This document shows, one piece after another, positions 25,889 to 34,785 of a DNA stretch of 63,655 nt. Every line of letters starts with the position of its first letter. The stretch's first letter is position 1. A program made the position numbers and the translations under genes. Origin of the DNA: an uncultured Peptostreptococcaceae bacterium (GTDB taxonomy: Bacteria; Bacillota; Clostridia; Peptostreptococcales; Anaerovoracaceae); NCBI GenBank assembly GCA_905235115.1, contig CAJOKT010000007.1:1-63655 (forward strand), in the 5' to 3' direction. The notes below the pieces were generated by a model, which saw only the letters and a list, made by a program, of their open reading frames with translations, had not been told where the DNA came from and made no database searches.

Positions 25889-27114
25889 ATCTTTTCAGGC
25901 TCCGATACCATCTCAACGAAATCTTCGAAATCTCCCGGAAATTCGGACCTTACATATTCGTAACAAATGGGCATGCTGAAGTTATATCTCGACACCATGA
26001 ACAGGTCATCTCCTTCGGTGAAGGCCTGAAGGAGGCTTTCCTCCATGATGTGAAGGTTCTCTCTATTGAAGGAAAACAGGATCAGCTCACCGAAATCCGT
26101 GATGAAATATGATCCGAAAACGTCGTCATATATCCGGTACACCTGTTCCCTGACGTGATCGTTATCGCTGTAGAACACCATAAAAAGCCTGCCGGTGGCG
26201 TACCGAGTCTCCTGGGACCTCTTGAGTATGGGCATCCTCTCCTTGCAGAATTCCCAGGGATCCGTATCAAGATCCAGAAGAGACACATACTCATCCCGTC
26301 TCGTCATGAAGTTCACCTCCATGTCGCTTACGGGTTCCAGTGATATCATGCTGAAAGACCTGACCTTGAAACTTTCCACCTCTATCTCGGACTCCATGTG
26401 GTATGACCCTCTGTCAGTCTCGATCAGGGATCTCGCGATGTATACCTTGCCGGTGGTGAAGGAACCATTGCCTATGTCTGTTCTGAGTTCCGAAGAGTCC
26501 AGATCGGAGCTGTTCATCACCAGGGTAGACGTACCCATGCCCCGGAAGTCTCTCAGATCCACAAAGCCTGATGTAAGGTATCTGGCTGCAGGAAGGTCGT
26601 TTCCCACGCACCTCATGATGAAATAGTTTATGAGCTGGTGATCGTTTACGATCTCCTCGCACTCCTTGTCCATGAGGGCGTTCTTTTCCTGAAGTGTCTC
26701 TATGACCTCCCCGGACAAAATATGTTCGGTACGGTTCCCGGGCGGGTCCATGATCCCCGCCTTCCTGTTCATGTATATGTAGTCCTGTATCAGGCTTCTC
26801 AGTTCCTTCTCACTGATCTCACGGAGTTCTCCGCCCAGACCTCCCATGAGGCGGTCCTCTATTTCCTCCGCCTGAGCCAATGTCTCTTCCGACTCGTCGC
26901 CCAGAACCTCTTCATAGGTGTCATAACCCATCTCCTCATAGTCCAGGTAGAAAAACTGGAATAACCTGGTCTCTCTCACGTTTTCTTCCAGTTCCCAGCA
27001 AACGGAAACACCCACCACCCCCATGAGTCTGGTGTTGGTAAGGTGAGCGGAAATGAATTTTTTGCGGGAGGTGGAGGCGGACTCGCTCAATCCTCCGTCG
27101 ATCACTTTGAACAT
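25885..27114 (-). CDS. Unknown 409-residue cytoplasmic protein, first gene of the ABC operon
   Basis: I recognise no domain. The sequence is acidic, lacks a signal peptide or membrane helix, and mixes helical N-terminal parts (residues 60-160) with strand-rich later parts. A GSGSFTTG-like turn near 217 and aromatic-rich C-terminal segments (YFITDFGELILFSFN) are notable. It heads the operon encoding the fused transporters and overlaps the next gene by four bases, which suggests a regulatory or assembly role there. The ATG has no Shine-Dalgarno sequence but sits exactly at the predicted transcription start. Confidence 0.75.
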   Translation of the reverse strand: MFKVIDGGLSESASTSRKKFISAHLTNTRLMGVVGVSVCWELEENVRETRLFQFFYLDYEEMGYDTYEEVLGDESEETLAQAEEIEDRLMGGLGGELREISEKELRSLIQDYIYMNRKAGIMDPPGNRTEHILSGEVIETLQEKNALMDKECEEIVNDHQLINYFIMRCVGNDLPAARYLTSGFVDLRDFRGMGTSTLVMNSSDLDSSELRTDIGNGSFTTGKVYIARSLIETDRGSYHMESEIEVESFKVRSFSMISLEPVSDMEVNFMTRRDEYVSLLDLDTDPWEFCKERMPILKRSQETRYATGRLFMVFYSDNDHVREQVYRIYDDVFGSYFITDFGELILFSFNRENLHIMEESLLQAFTEGDDLFMVSRYNFSMPICYEYVRSEFPGDFEDFVEMVSEPEKI

Positions 27115-27149
27115 AGCTAAAGTATAAAGGCAGCGGTGTCATTTTTCAA
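27114..27149 (-). promoter_or_regulatory. Predicted leaderless promoter of the ABC operon
   Basis: On the minus strand TTGAAA (27144-27149), 17 bases, TATACT (27121-27126), then TTAGCT and the ATG at 27114. The expected start, seven bases after the -10 box, is the A of the ATG. Confidence 0.65.
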
Positions 27150-27150
27150 C

Positions 27151-27180
27151 AAAAAAAGCAGTCCGCGGGGACTGCTCTTT
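27151..27180 (-). terminator. Terminator of brnQ
   Basis: AGCAGTCC and GGACTGCT arms (27158-27177) are followed on the minus strand by seven T residues. The plus strand also has CTTTTTG after the stem. It separates brnQ from the next operon, and the promoter at 27121-27149 overlaps its tail. Confidence 0.8.
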
Positions 27181-27184
27181 TTGA

Positions 27185-28447
27185 TCAGATATTGTTTTTG
27201 TTTATCGGTATGAAAGCCCCAACCAGTCCCAGTATCAGGGCGGGGATTATCCAGTTGATTCCCATCCCCGCGAATGCCGGGATCACGGTGAGGCTGGCTC
27301 CTGCAGTCTCTATGATGCTGGCGGCAAGTGCGCCGATGAAGGCAAACCTTGTGGCCATGGCTACCTTGGGTGACCTTGGAAGGAATCCCATGATGATCAG
27401 GGTCAGCACAGGCGGATAGATGATGCTCAGTATGGGAGCCGCGAAGTTCAGTATGGATTCGACTCCCATGGTGGATATGAAGCAGCTGAAGACGCAGAAC
27501 ACCGTCACCAGCACTTCATAGCTTCCTTTTTTGTTGATCAGGGAGGCGAAGAAGGTGGAAGCCGAGCTTATGAGGGCTATGGCTGTGGTAAGGCAGGCCA
27601 TGGCAATAACTATCGCGATGATCACCCTGCCGCCTCCGCCAAGAAGACCGTGTACTATGGCGATGACCAGATTCACCCTGGTGATCCCCAGATCATAGGT
27701 CTCGGATACCGTAGCGCCCAGATATGTGAGCCCCAGGTATACGATGAACATTATGCCGCCCGCAATGAGGGCCGCCGCTGCGACCACCTTGCTTCTGGAC
27801 TTCTGTTCGCTGTAACCCTTCTGTGCCGCGCTCCTTACGATGACGAGCGTGAGGAGAAGGGAACCCATGGCGTCCATCGCCTGATAGCCGGACTCAACTC
27901 CGTAGGAGACGATGTTTTCCACCTGCGGTTCTTCCGCAATGTTTCCAAGAGGAGTCACAAGACCTTTTACGATGAGTATCATAAGCCCCAGAAGAAGTAC
28001 GGGGGTCAAGACCTTGCCCACTATATCCACCACCGCGGATTCTCTTATGCTAAGAAGGAAAACTACCACGAAGAAGATCACCGCGAATATGGTGGGCCCG
28101 ATGTCCAGGGGCGTGCCCTTAAGTCCCATCTCATATGTGGTGGCTGCCGTCCGCGGAACGGCGAACATGGGGCCGAGGCAAAGGGTCAGCACGCTGAAGA
28201 ATACCACTGACACTATCTTGCCTAAAGGCTTGAGAAGTTCATTTGCATCACCGCACTTTACCACTGCCAGAACTCCGACCATGGCAAGTCCGATGTCCAT
28301 GATGAAATATGAGCCGAAGGCCAGGACCCACTGGGGACCTGCCTGAAGACCGAGGTACGGTGGGAAGATCACGTTCCCTGCTCCGAAGAACATAGAGAAC
28401 AACGCGAAGCCGATGACCAAGGTGTCTGTGCGCTGCTTATTCTTCAT
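27185..28447 (-). CDS. brnQ: Branched-chain amino acid carrier (LIVCS family)
   Basis: The 420-residue protein has twelve hydrophobic helices and the family start (GFALFSMFFGAGNVIFPPYLG, abbreviated FFGAGNVIFPP, near residues 19-30). It imports leucine, isoleucine and valine with sodium or protons. In an amino-acid-fermenting anaerobe these feed Stickland-type oxidation. AAGGTG lies seven bases before the ATG, and a good promoter is 50-80 bases upstream. It is monocistronic, ending at a strong terminator. Confidence 0.94.
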   Translation of the reverse strand: MKNKQRTDTLVIGFALFSMFFGAGNVIFPPYLGLQAGPQWVLAFGSYFIMDIGLAMVGVLAVVKCGDANELLKPLGKIVSVVFFSVLTLCLGPMFAVPRTAATTYEMGLKGTPLDIGPTIFAVIFFVVVFLLSIRESAVVDIVGKVLTPVLLLGLMILIVKGLVTPLGNIAEEPQVENIVSYGVESGYQAMDAMGSLLLTLVIVRSAAQKGYSEQKSRSKVVAAAALIAGGIMFIVYLGLTYLGATVSETYDLGITRVNLVIAIVHGLLGGGGRVIIAIVIAMACLTTAIALISSASTFFASLINKKGSYEVLVTVFCVFSCFISTMGVESILNFAAPILSIIYPPVLTLIIMGFLPRSPKVAMATRFAFIGALAASIIETAGASLTVIPAFAGMGINWIIPALILGLVGAFIPINKNNI

Positions 28448-28497
28448 TTTGATTCACCTTTTATTATCAAAACAGAAACCTTTCCTGTTACATTAAT

Positions 28498-28526
28498 ATT
28501 ATACTCCACACTTCATTGTGCTACAA
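28498..28526 (-). promoter_or_regulatory. brnQ promoter
   Basis: Minus strand TTGTAG (28521-28526) and TATAAT (28498-28503), 17 bases apart, about 50 bases before the brnQ ATG. Confidence 0.65.
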
Positions 28527-28607
28527 TAATAAAGAATTCCAAATTATTCGGTGGTTCGTTGTTTCTGAACACAAAAAATGTTTTGCGAATCTTGGCGTTC
28601 AAATGAC

Positions 28608-28636
28608 TTGACAAAGCACCGCCCTTGAATTACTAT
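28608..28636 (+). promoter_or_regulatory. metK promoter
   Basis: TTGACA (28608-28613) and TACTAT (28631-28636) with 17-base spacing, ending about 20 bases before the SAM riboswitch. Confidence 0.75.
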
Positions 28637-28654
28637 GTGTTAAGACATTCTAAT

Positions 28655-28801
28655 ACCTTATCAAGAGCGGCTGAGGGACTGGCCCTGTGAAGCCCGGCAA
28701 CCTGTAGACATCTGCAAGGTGCCAATTCCAGCGTGATCGCATGATCCGGAAGATGAGGAAGTCATCAGAAGACTTGAGCCTCTCTTTCGAGAGGCATTTT
28801 T
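28655..28801 (+). promoter_or_regulatory. SAM-I (S-box) riboswitch with terminator
   Basis: The aptamer shows CTTATCAAGAGCGGCTGAGG, GGCCCTGTGAAGCCCGGCAA, GGTGCCAATTCCAGC and AGATGAGG, all S-box hallmarks (28655-28760). The expression platform is the hairpin GCCTCTC-TTTC-GAGAGGC (28778-28795) followed by ATTTTTC. AAGTC-AGAAGACTT just upstream is the probable anti-terminator partner. High SAM should end transcription before metK. Confidence 0.95.
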
Positions 28802-28858
28802 CATGGATGAACAAAGCTCGAAATAAGGCAGCTAAATACACTTTCAGGAGGAAAACAT

Positions 28859-30001
28859 ATGAAGAGATTATTTACTTCAGAATCCGTTACCGAGGGGCAT
28901 CCCGACAAGGTCTGCGACCAGATCTCCGATGCCATCCTTGACGAGATACTGAGACAGGACCCCAACGGCAGAGTAGCCTGCGAGTCCACAACTACAACAG
29001 GATACGCCATGGTAATGGGAGAGATCACCACGTCCGCCTATGTGGACATTCCCGGTATAGTCAGGAATGTGATCCTGGACATCGGATATGACAGATCCGA
29101 CTACGGTTTCGACGGAAACACCTGCGCCGTGCTCTCGGCCATCGACGAGCAGTCCGCTGACATCGCCATGGGCACCAACGACGAAGTGGGCGGTGCCGGC
29201 GACCAGGGCATAATGTTCGGATATGCCTGCGACGAGACACCGGAGCTCATGCCCATGGCCATATCCCTGGCTCACAAGCTGGCCAAGAGGCTTACGGACG
29301 TGAGAAAAGACGGTACCCTCAAATATCTGAGACCAGACGGCAAGACCCAGGTCACCGTGGAATATGACGGCGACAATGTCAAGAGGATCGACACCATCCT
29401 GATCTCCACCCAACACGACCCCGATGTCACCATCGAACAGATCAAGAAAGACCTCATGGAATACGTGATCAAACCCATCGTTCCAGCTGAGCTTCTGGAC
29501 GACGAGACCAAGTATTACGTGAACCCAACCGGACGTTTCGTCATCGGAGGACCCCACGGAGACTCAGGTCTCACAGGCAGGAAGATCATCGTCGACACCT
29601 ACGGCGGATACGCACGCCACGGCGGCGGAGCGTTTTCCGGCAAGGATCCTACGAAGGTGGACCGCTCCGCAAGCTATGCCGCGAGATATGCCGCCAAGAA
29701 CATCGTCGCTGCCGGTCTCGCCAGGCAGTGTGAGATCCAGCTGGCCTACGCCATCGGCATCGCTGAGCCCGTATCTATCCTTGTGGATACCAAGGGAACC
29801 GGCGTCGTCTCCGATGAAAAGCTTGCCCAGCTGGTGAGAGAGAACTTCGAACTCACCCCCGGCGGCATCATCAGATCCCTTGACCTCAGGAGACCCATCT
29901 ATCGTCAGACCGCAGCCTACGGCCACTTCGGAAGGACCGATCTGGATCTTCCCTGGGAGCGGACCGACAAAGCAGAGGCTCTCAAAAAAGCTGCCCTTTA
30001 A
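28859..30001 (+). CDS. metK: S-adenosylmethionine synthetase
   Basis: The 380-residue enzyme joins methionine and ATP to SAM. It has [20 protein letters not shown] at the N terminus, GEITT, the flexible-loop segment, [12 protein letters not shown] (P-loop-like), [21 protein letters not shown] and [19 protein letters not shown]-type motif. AGGAGG is nine bases before the ATG. A SAM-I riboswitch controls it, giving direct end-product feedback. In this organism SAM also serves the radical-SAM enzyme KamA. Confidence 0.98.
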   Translation: MKRLFTSESVTEGHPDKVCDQISDAILDEILRQDPNGRVACESTTTTGYAMVMGEITTSAYVDIPGIVRNVILDIGYDRSDYGFDGNTCAVLSAIDEQSADIAMGTNDEVGGAGDQGIMFGYACDETPELMPMAISLAHKLAKRLTDVRKDGTLKYLRPDGKTQVTVEYDGDNVKRIDTILISTQHDPDVTIEQIKKDLMEYVIKPIVPAELLDDETKYYVNPTGRFVIGGPHGDSGLTGRKIIVDTYGGYARHGGGAFSGKDPTKVDRSASYAARYAAKNIVAAGLARQCEIQLAYAIGIAEPVSILVDTKGTGVVSDEKLAQLVRENFELTPGGIIRSLDLRRPIYRQTAAYGHFGRTDLDLPWERTDKAEALKKAAL

Positions 30002-30020
30002 AAGCATTATGAGGGTCGGG

Positions 30021-30051
30021 CCGGAATGTTTTTCGCAAAAACTTTTTCCGG
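30021..30051 (+). terminator. Hairpin after metK
   Basis: CCGGAA and TTCCGG outer arms enclose a GTTTTT-CGC-AAAAAC inner stem 20 bases after the metK stop. There is no clear T-run directly after it, so termination is likely but not certain. Confidence 0.4.
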
Positions 30052-30130
30052 GGATTTATGTTAACTTTTGTTCTTTTTTTCTGAACAATTGTCAACAATT
30101 GGAGAAAGCCCAATAATCAAAGGTCCTGCG

Positions 30131-30265
30131 AGTTATCAACAGGCCGGCCGAAAATCGTATACAATTTTTTGCACAAGCAGCTGTGGAAAACAAAAACCCG
30201 CTTCGCCCCTTGAAAATCAAGGCGAATCGGGTTTTCTTTCTCTTGTCAAGAGGAACTTATCCACA
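30131..30265. other. Intergenic region with DnaA-box-like sites
   Basis: The 330-base gap between metK and the AlaX-type gene holds a perfect TTATCCACA (30257-30265), a one-mismatch TTATCAACA (about 30133-30141) and TGTGGAAAA (about 30182-30190, a one-mismatch site on the other strand). No replication gene is near. Confidence 0.4.
30193..30238 (+). terminator. Intrinsic terminator between metK and the AlaX-type gene
   Basis: AAAACCCG with CTTG inner arm faces CAAG and CGGGTTTT, a long stem interrupted by small bulges, followed by CTTTCTC. The reverse strand ends in AAAACCCG complement plus TTTTG, so it could work both ways. Confidence 0.65.
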
Positions 30266-30336
30266 TTTTTTGAAGCCACATTTGTTCCCATTTTATTACA
30301 AAATATGTTATACTGTTTTTTGTTGGAGGAACACAT

Positions 30337-31608
30337 ATGATTACAAAAAGATTATATAAGGAAGATCCATATCTCAGGTCCTGCGAGACCCAGATCTTCA
30401 GAGTTGTCAGCATATCCGGCAAAAAAGCGGTGATCCTGAAGGAGTCGGTGCTCTTCCCCGAGGGGGGCGGCCAGTCTTCTGACAGGGGCACCCTTACCCT
30501 GCTCTACAGCACGGGAGATACCGCAGTAAGAGATGGGCAGCAGTACCAGGTCCTGGACGTATATGAACACGACGGAGAGATCTACAATCTGCTGGACACC
30601 GGAGACGATATTCCGATCGGTACCAGGTGCAGGGTGGATCTTGACTGGCAGAGGCGCTTCGACAACATGCAGCGCCACTCCGGTGAGCATCTGCTGACGG
30701 GGATCTTCCACAGAGAGTACGGCGCCACCAACCGTGGCTTCCACATGGGCGATGACTACATGACCATAGACCTGGCCCTGGAGGGTTACGCCAAGGTGAA
30801 CGAGATAAACTGGGATATGGTGAAGAAGGCTGAACTTCTTGCCAACGAAGCGATCTACGAGGACCTGCCAATAATCGTTAGACAGTTCGGCGACGACTAT
30901 AAGGAGGCGGCGAAACAGCCTCAGAGGAAGCCTCTGACCGTCAAGAAGGACATCACACTGGTGGGCATCGGTTCCAACGACGAGGAATGGGGCTGCGTTG
31001 CCTGCTGCGGCACACACCTCAAGTCCTGCGCTCAGGTGGGGCTCATCAAGTGCTTCAAGCTGGAGCCCAACAAGGGCATGTATCGCATCTACTTCGAGGC
31101 CGGCCGCAGAGCATTCCTGAGATATCAGGAGGAGATGGAAGTGCTCCACACTCTGGGACGCAAAATGTCCGCTGGCACTGAGGATATCCTGGCCAAGTAC
31201 GACGCCCAGACCGAAAAGAACAGAGAAAAATATACCCAGCTTTCTGACCTCAAGAGGGAGATTTTCGCCCGTGAGATCGAGAGAATCACATCGGAATTAA
31301 GCGATGAAGCTGTGACCGCAGGCTCCATCCCTGCCTGGCACTATGACATCCTGTCACTGGATGACCTGTCCACCATGTCCAGGGACCTGAGCCCCCTGGT
31401 GAAGAAGCTGATCTTCCTGGTCCACGACCCCTCCCATACGGTGCTTCTGGTATCGGACGGCACCATCAAGTGCGGTCAGCTGGTCAGAGACAATGTCGGG
31501 ATCTACAACGGAAAAGGCGGCGGGTCCGACACCTTCGCCCGGGCCATCTTCCAGTCAAAGGATATGGCGGAGACCTTTATGGATCTCATCGAGAAACATT
31601 TGAAATAA
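30337..31608 (+). CDS. AlaX-type alanyl-tRNA editing protein with DHHA1 domain
   Basis: The 423-residue protein resembles the editing and C-terminal parts of alanyl-tRNA synthetase. It has FPEGGGQ near residue 40, the zinc-binding RHSGEHL (His 114 and 118) and CCGTH (about 223-227), then a coiled coil and a DHHA1 domain ending with NGKGGGSDTFARA. It would hydrolyse Ser-tRNA(Ala) or Gly-tRNA(Ala) in trans. GGAGG precedes the ATG. It is monocistronic with a terminator directly after it. Confidence 0.9.
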   Translation: MITKRLYKEDPYLRSCETQIFRVVSISGKKAVILKESVLFPEGGGQSSDRGTLTLLYSTGDTAVRDGQQYQVLDVYEHDGEIYNLLDTGDDIPIGTRCRVDLDWQRRFDNMQRHSGEHLLTGIFHREYGATNRGFHMGDDYMTIDLALEGYAKVNEINWDMVKKAELLANEAIYEDLPIIVRQFGDDYKEAAKQPQRKPLTVKKDITLVGIGSNDEEWGCVACCGTHLKSCAQVGLIKCFKLEPNKGMYRIYFEAGRRAFLRYQEEMEVLHTLGRKMSAGTEDILAKYDAQTEKNREKYTQLSDLKREIFAREIERITSELSDEAVTAGSIPAWHYDILSLDDLSTMSRDLSPLVKKLIFLVHDPSHTVLLVSDGTIKCGQLVRDNVGIYNGKGGGSDTFARAIFQSKDMAETFMDLIEKHLK

Positions 31609-31620
31609 TTCACGCACGCA

Positions 31621-31651
31621 AAAACTGCAGGGACGCACCCTGCAGTTTTTA
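31621..31651. terminator. Terminator after the AlaX-type gene
   Basis: ACTGCAGGG and CCCTGCAGT arms (31624-31646) with AAAA before and TTTTT after, so it can end transcripts from both the plus strand and the minus-strand TPR gene. Confidence 0.85.
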
Positions 31652-32381
31652 TTATCTACTAATGCCAAACTCCCAATGCTCAGAAAGATGTTCCGGTTCT
31701 GTATCTATCAATTCCTTATATCCTTTCTCAAGGCTTGTCATGTGATAGTCCGCGAATGTGATTATATATGCACCCTCCCCCGGTTCAATACCGAAATCCA
31801 AATCACGTTTCATAAAGGGGAACAACTCTTTCAATTTAGGTTGCACTGATTGAAATACTGCGTCATATTCCTTTGTCTTAAGCATATTCAGCAAATGATC
31901 CTCACTGGATACAAACCATTCCCAAAACGCATCAATACGTTCCCTTTCCAAAGGAATTTCACTGAATTGTGGATGCCTGCCTTCAAGGATCTCATCCACC
32001 ATATGCTTTGTAGTTTCATAAAGTTGAGGTAACTGATCTGCGACGATATCGGCACAACGATATGCCCTGTCTTTATCACCCTCTGCAGCAGCCAGAATCG
32101 CTTCAGTTACAGCCCGTCCTGGATGTTCAGGCAATATATCGATGGATTTTCTCAAAGCTTCTTCTGCCTCGTCATATAGGTGCATCATCGTGAGACAAGA
32201 AGCATAATTAGTGTAAACGGAACTGAGCATCGTTTTTGTCTGTCCGTCGAGTTCCTCATTCTCCAGGCATTGGATCGCTTTCAAATAGTTTTCTTTCGCT
32301 ATATCAAAGGCTGCATCACTGTGTGCTGTCTTTGCGATCTTTTATATAGCGCCGAAAGGTTTTATCTACAGTCTTTGGCAT
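31652..32381 (-). pseudogene. Frameshifted TPR-like protein
   Basis: The open part (31652-32284) encodes about 210 residues of helix-turn-helix pairs typical of tetratricopeptide proteins (SVYTNYASCLTMMHLYDEAE). Its only start is a TTG without ribosome site. The same frame continues upstream through a natural sequence (TAHSDAAFDIAKENYLKAIQ) to a TAA near 32343 with no start. An ATG at 32381 in another frame gives MPKTVDKTFRRYIKDRKDSTQ (split: MPKTVDKTFRR, YIKDRKDSTQ) and stops at 32316. Skipping one base in GACAGCACACAG joins both into a single protein. This suggests a one-base insertion. The palindrome TACTAT-TT-ATAGTA touches the ATG. Confidence 0.6.
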
Positions 32382-32553
32382 ACTATTTATAGTACGCTGG
32401 ACAACAATACTTAAACAATTCTACTGTTACGGATGTTCCTCTTCCCAACTGCAAATAATTCTAGAAAAACGAAAGTATTTAATTGTTAGAAGTGTATCTT
32501 TTGGCGGAAAGCTCCCTTCGTTATTTCAGTCATTAAACAGGTTAGGGGGACGA

Positions 32554-32844
32554 TTAAGCAGAGGCCCTGCGAATCAACATCAAATAGTAGAATAATTCAA
32601 AAAGGAGCATGGAATGTTCTCCATACTCCTCCTCTGTATCATTCAAAGAACCAAGCAATGCGGATATTTCAGGAGTGAATTCGACTTCATCCTCATGACC
32701 TGTGAATTCAGTCGCAGGCTGTTCGTTCTCAACAGGTCCTTCTTCCTGAGCAGAGTTATCCAGTGCCATTACGTCGTAAGGCACCAGGAACTGCAGCATA
32801 AGGAGAGATAACAAAAGTGCGATCCTGCTCATGAATCTCTTCAT
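32554..32844 (-). CDS. Small exported or membrane-tethered protein
   Basis: The 96-residue product begins with a typical signal peptide (KRFMSRIALLLSLLMLQFLV, cleavage probably after VMA near residue 27), followed by an acidic stretch and a hydrophobic segment near the C terminus. GGGAG precedes the ATG by five bases. No family is recognised. About 170 bases upstream of the next gene to its right hold nothing else I can identify. Confidence 0.6.
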   Translation of the reverse strand: MKRFMSRIALLLSLLMLQFLVPYDVMALDNSAQEEGPVENEQPATEFTGHEDEVEFTPEISALLGSLNDTEEEYGEHSMLLFELFYYLMLIRRASA

Positions 32845-32932
32845 GGTTCTCCCTACTAAATACGTTGCTCTGATTGAATACTACTTTGTTGTCATTATTC
32901 TATCACCCGAATACAGTTTTGTCACTATAATA

Positions 32933-34021
32933 TCAGTTCAGTATGTACACCCTGACGGTCCTTGCGCCCCAGAAGTAGCACTGCTGAAGTGATTCCATGT
33001 AGAGGTCCACCATGTTGCCCTTTACGCCGGAGCCCACGTCGTTGGCGTAGGCGTAGCCGTAGCCCTCGATGTAAAGCCTGGTGCCCAGGGGAATGACGCT
33101 CTTATCCACCGCGCATGTACCGTAGGTGCAGCGTCCGCCGTAAGCTCCGATGGGATTGATGTAGCTTGACCAGTATGAAACTGCCTTGCAGGTGATGACT
33201 CTGGAATAGCTCAGGTCTGCCGGCACTCCGGACTGCAGTTTGTAGCCAACACTTGTCACCTGGTCAACCGGGGCCTGCACTACCTCTTCAGATATGAGTT
33301 CCCTGGACTCCTCGACACCGTCGATCAGACGGGTCTTGTATGTTTTGCGGGAGATCCCGTTCTGGCCCTCAGTGGTGACGGCAACTTTTCCGATCTGGAA
33401 ATCGTAGTCGTTGATGGTCTTGTACCCGAAGGTCACCTCGGCATCTTCGGTGGCGGTGCCGTAGGTCACTCTCTTGAGGACGATCTCATCCTCCATCTCG
33501 AGCTCGTCCGTGAGTTCGAAGTTCAGTATGTCCTCTTCTCCCATCTCCTTGCCCAGGCCGTCCAGCACGTCCTGCACTGTGAAAGGCGGCTGAGCGCTGT
33601 AGGTCAGGGTCTCGCCGTCTGCAGTAAGGTAGACGTCGATGGGTTTCTCGATGGTGATGGTCATGCCGTTCTTTAAGAAATCCGCCTGGCTGTTGAGGAC
33701 CACGTCCTCCCCGGGGATGAAATCCACATCCTCTGTCTCCAGAAAATCTGAGATCTGCCTGGCTGTGGTATCGTAGGTAAGTATCCTCTGCCCCGGATTG
33801 TCGTTGATCACCACGGTGATTTCCTTATGGATATGGGTGAGTCCGTAGCTTCCGGCGCATACTCCTGCTATCAGCAGCACGGTAAGGAGAGCCTTGGCGG
33901 CCTTGTGAGTTCCGACCCATGTTCCTGCCTTGGACTCCCTGATCTTGTTTCCCAGGCGGTCACATCCGCCCAGCAGCTTTAATAATGCTTTTTCAATAAA
34001 ATATCTTGGTTCGTCAATCAT
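32933..34021 (-). CDS. G5 and 3D domain cell-wall protein (YabE-like)
   Basis: From the ATG at 34021 the product has 362 residues: a membrane anchor (about residues 42-60), two DUF348 ubiquitin-like modules, a G5 domain (about 195-270, EVTFGYKTINDY through VVQAPVDQV), and a C-terminal 3D domain with the three Asp residues (AVDKSVIPLGTRLYIEGYG, ANDVGSG, VDLY). Such proteins resemble lytic transglycosylases of the Rpf/stationary-phase type and remodel peptidoglycan. Longer starts (up to 34060) lie inside the promoter. The chosen ATG lacks a Shine-Dalgarno sequence but is only four bases from the predicted transcript start. Confidence 0.88.
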   Translation of the reverse strand: MIDEPRYFIEKALLKLLGGCDRLGNKIRESKAGTWVGTHKAAKALLTVLLIAGVCAGSYGLTHIHKEITVVINDNPGQRILTYDTTARQISDFLETEDVDFIPGEDVVLNSQADFLKNGMTITIEKPIDVYLTADGETLTYSAQPPFTVQDVLDGLGKEMGEEDILNFELTDELEMEDEIVLKRVTYGTATEDAEVTFGYKTINDYDFQIGKVAVTTEGQNGISRKTYKTRLIDGVEESRELISEEVVQAPVDQVTSVGYKLQSGVPADLSYSRVITCKAVSYWSSYINPIGAYGGRCTYGTCAVDKSVIPLGTRLYIEGYGYAYANDVGSGVKGNMVDLYMESLQQCYFWGARTVRVYILN

Positions 34022-34031
34022 AACAGGGTCG

Positions 34032-34060
34032 AGTGTAACACAATGGAAACAAAAAGTCAA
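34032..34060 (-). promoter_or_regulatory. Promoter with ultra-short leader for the 3D protein
   Basis: Minus strand TTGACT (34055-34060), 17 bases, TACACT (34032-34037); the ATG at 34021 is ten bases after the -10 box, so the leader would be about four bases. Confidence 0.6.
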
Positions 34061-34077
34061 AAATTATGTTTACCTAC

Positions 34078-34104
34078 AAAAAACACCCCGCGCAAAGCGC
34101 GGGG
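34078..34104 (-). terminator. Terminator of the lysine-fermentation operon
   Basis: CCCCGCGC-AAA-GCGCGGGG (34086-34104) followed on the minus strand by TGTTTTTTG, 25 bases after the atoA stop. Confidence 0.85.
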
Positions 34105-34128
34105 CATAAGGTGTTTCGAACTATAAGC

Positions 34129-34785
34129 TTAGTCCTCGTTGTAGGGCTTAAGCTCGGGAGCCCAGTGAAGTTCAGCTTCTGTAGCAGCCTGTACTTCTTC
34201 CTTGGTGTAATCCGGGTGAAGTTCGGTTACCCAAAGACCATCTTCTCTCACTTCGATGACACACATCTCGGTGATGATCTTGGTCACGCACTTCTCAGCT
34301 GTAAGCGGAAGTGTGCACTGCTTCTTGATCTTGGGAGTGCCCTTCTGAGTGTGGAGCATGGTGATAATAACGTTGGGGCATCCAACGCAAAGGTCCATGG
34401 CTCCGCCCATTCCTGCAACCTTCTTTCCGGGGACGATCCAGTTGGCAAGGTCTCCGTTCTCAGCAACTTCCATAGCACCCAGAACTGTAGCCTTAACGTG
34501 GCCGCCTCTTACCAGTCCGAAGGACTCTGCAGTGTCGAAATACTTAACTCTGGGAACAACTGTTACGTACTGTCCGCCGGAGTTGATGATGTCAACGTCC
34601 AGGTTGGTCTCGTCTGCCATAAGGTCGATTCCTGCAAATCCGTTCTCAGAATGGCAGGTAACCATGATATCTTCAGCAATGTAATCTGCTACCATTGTAG
34701 GCATTCCGATTCCAAGGTTGATGAAATCTCCATCTTCAAATTCTTTAGCGCATCTTCTTGCGATTCTCTCTTTTAAATCTGCCAT
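34129..34785 (-). CDS. atoA: Acetoacetate/butyrate CoA-transferase beta subunit
   Basis: The 218-residue subunit has GIGMPTMVADYI and the catalytic glutamate in SENG (about residues 46-49), then GGHVKATVLGAMEV and GMGGAMDL. With AtoD it moves CoA between acetoacetyl-CoA or butyryl-CoA and acetate or butyrate, closing the lysine pathway. Ribosome site GGAAGGGG precedes the ATG, which overlaps the end of atoD by 13 bases. It is the last gene of the kdd-kam-ato run and is followed by a strong terminator. Confidence 0.93.
   Translation of the reverse strand: MADLKERIARRCAKEFEDGDFINLGIGMPTMVADYIAEDIMVTCHSENGFAGIDLMADETNLDVDIINSGGQYVTVVPRVKYFDTAESFGLVRGGHVKATVLGAMEVAENGDLANWIVPGKKVAGMGGAMDLCVGCPNVIITMLHTQKGTPKIKKQCTLPLTAEKCVTKIITEMCVIEVREDGLWVTELHPDYTKEEVQAATEAELHWAPELKPYNED

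Noticed and set aside
30131-30265. Chromosomal replication origin
   Set aside because: Three DnaA-like sites only, no dnaA, dnaN or rpmH nearby and no consistent change of gene strand at this point.
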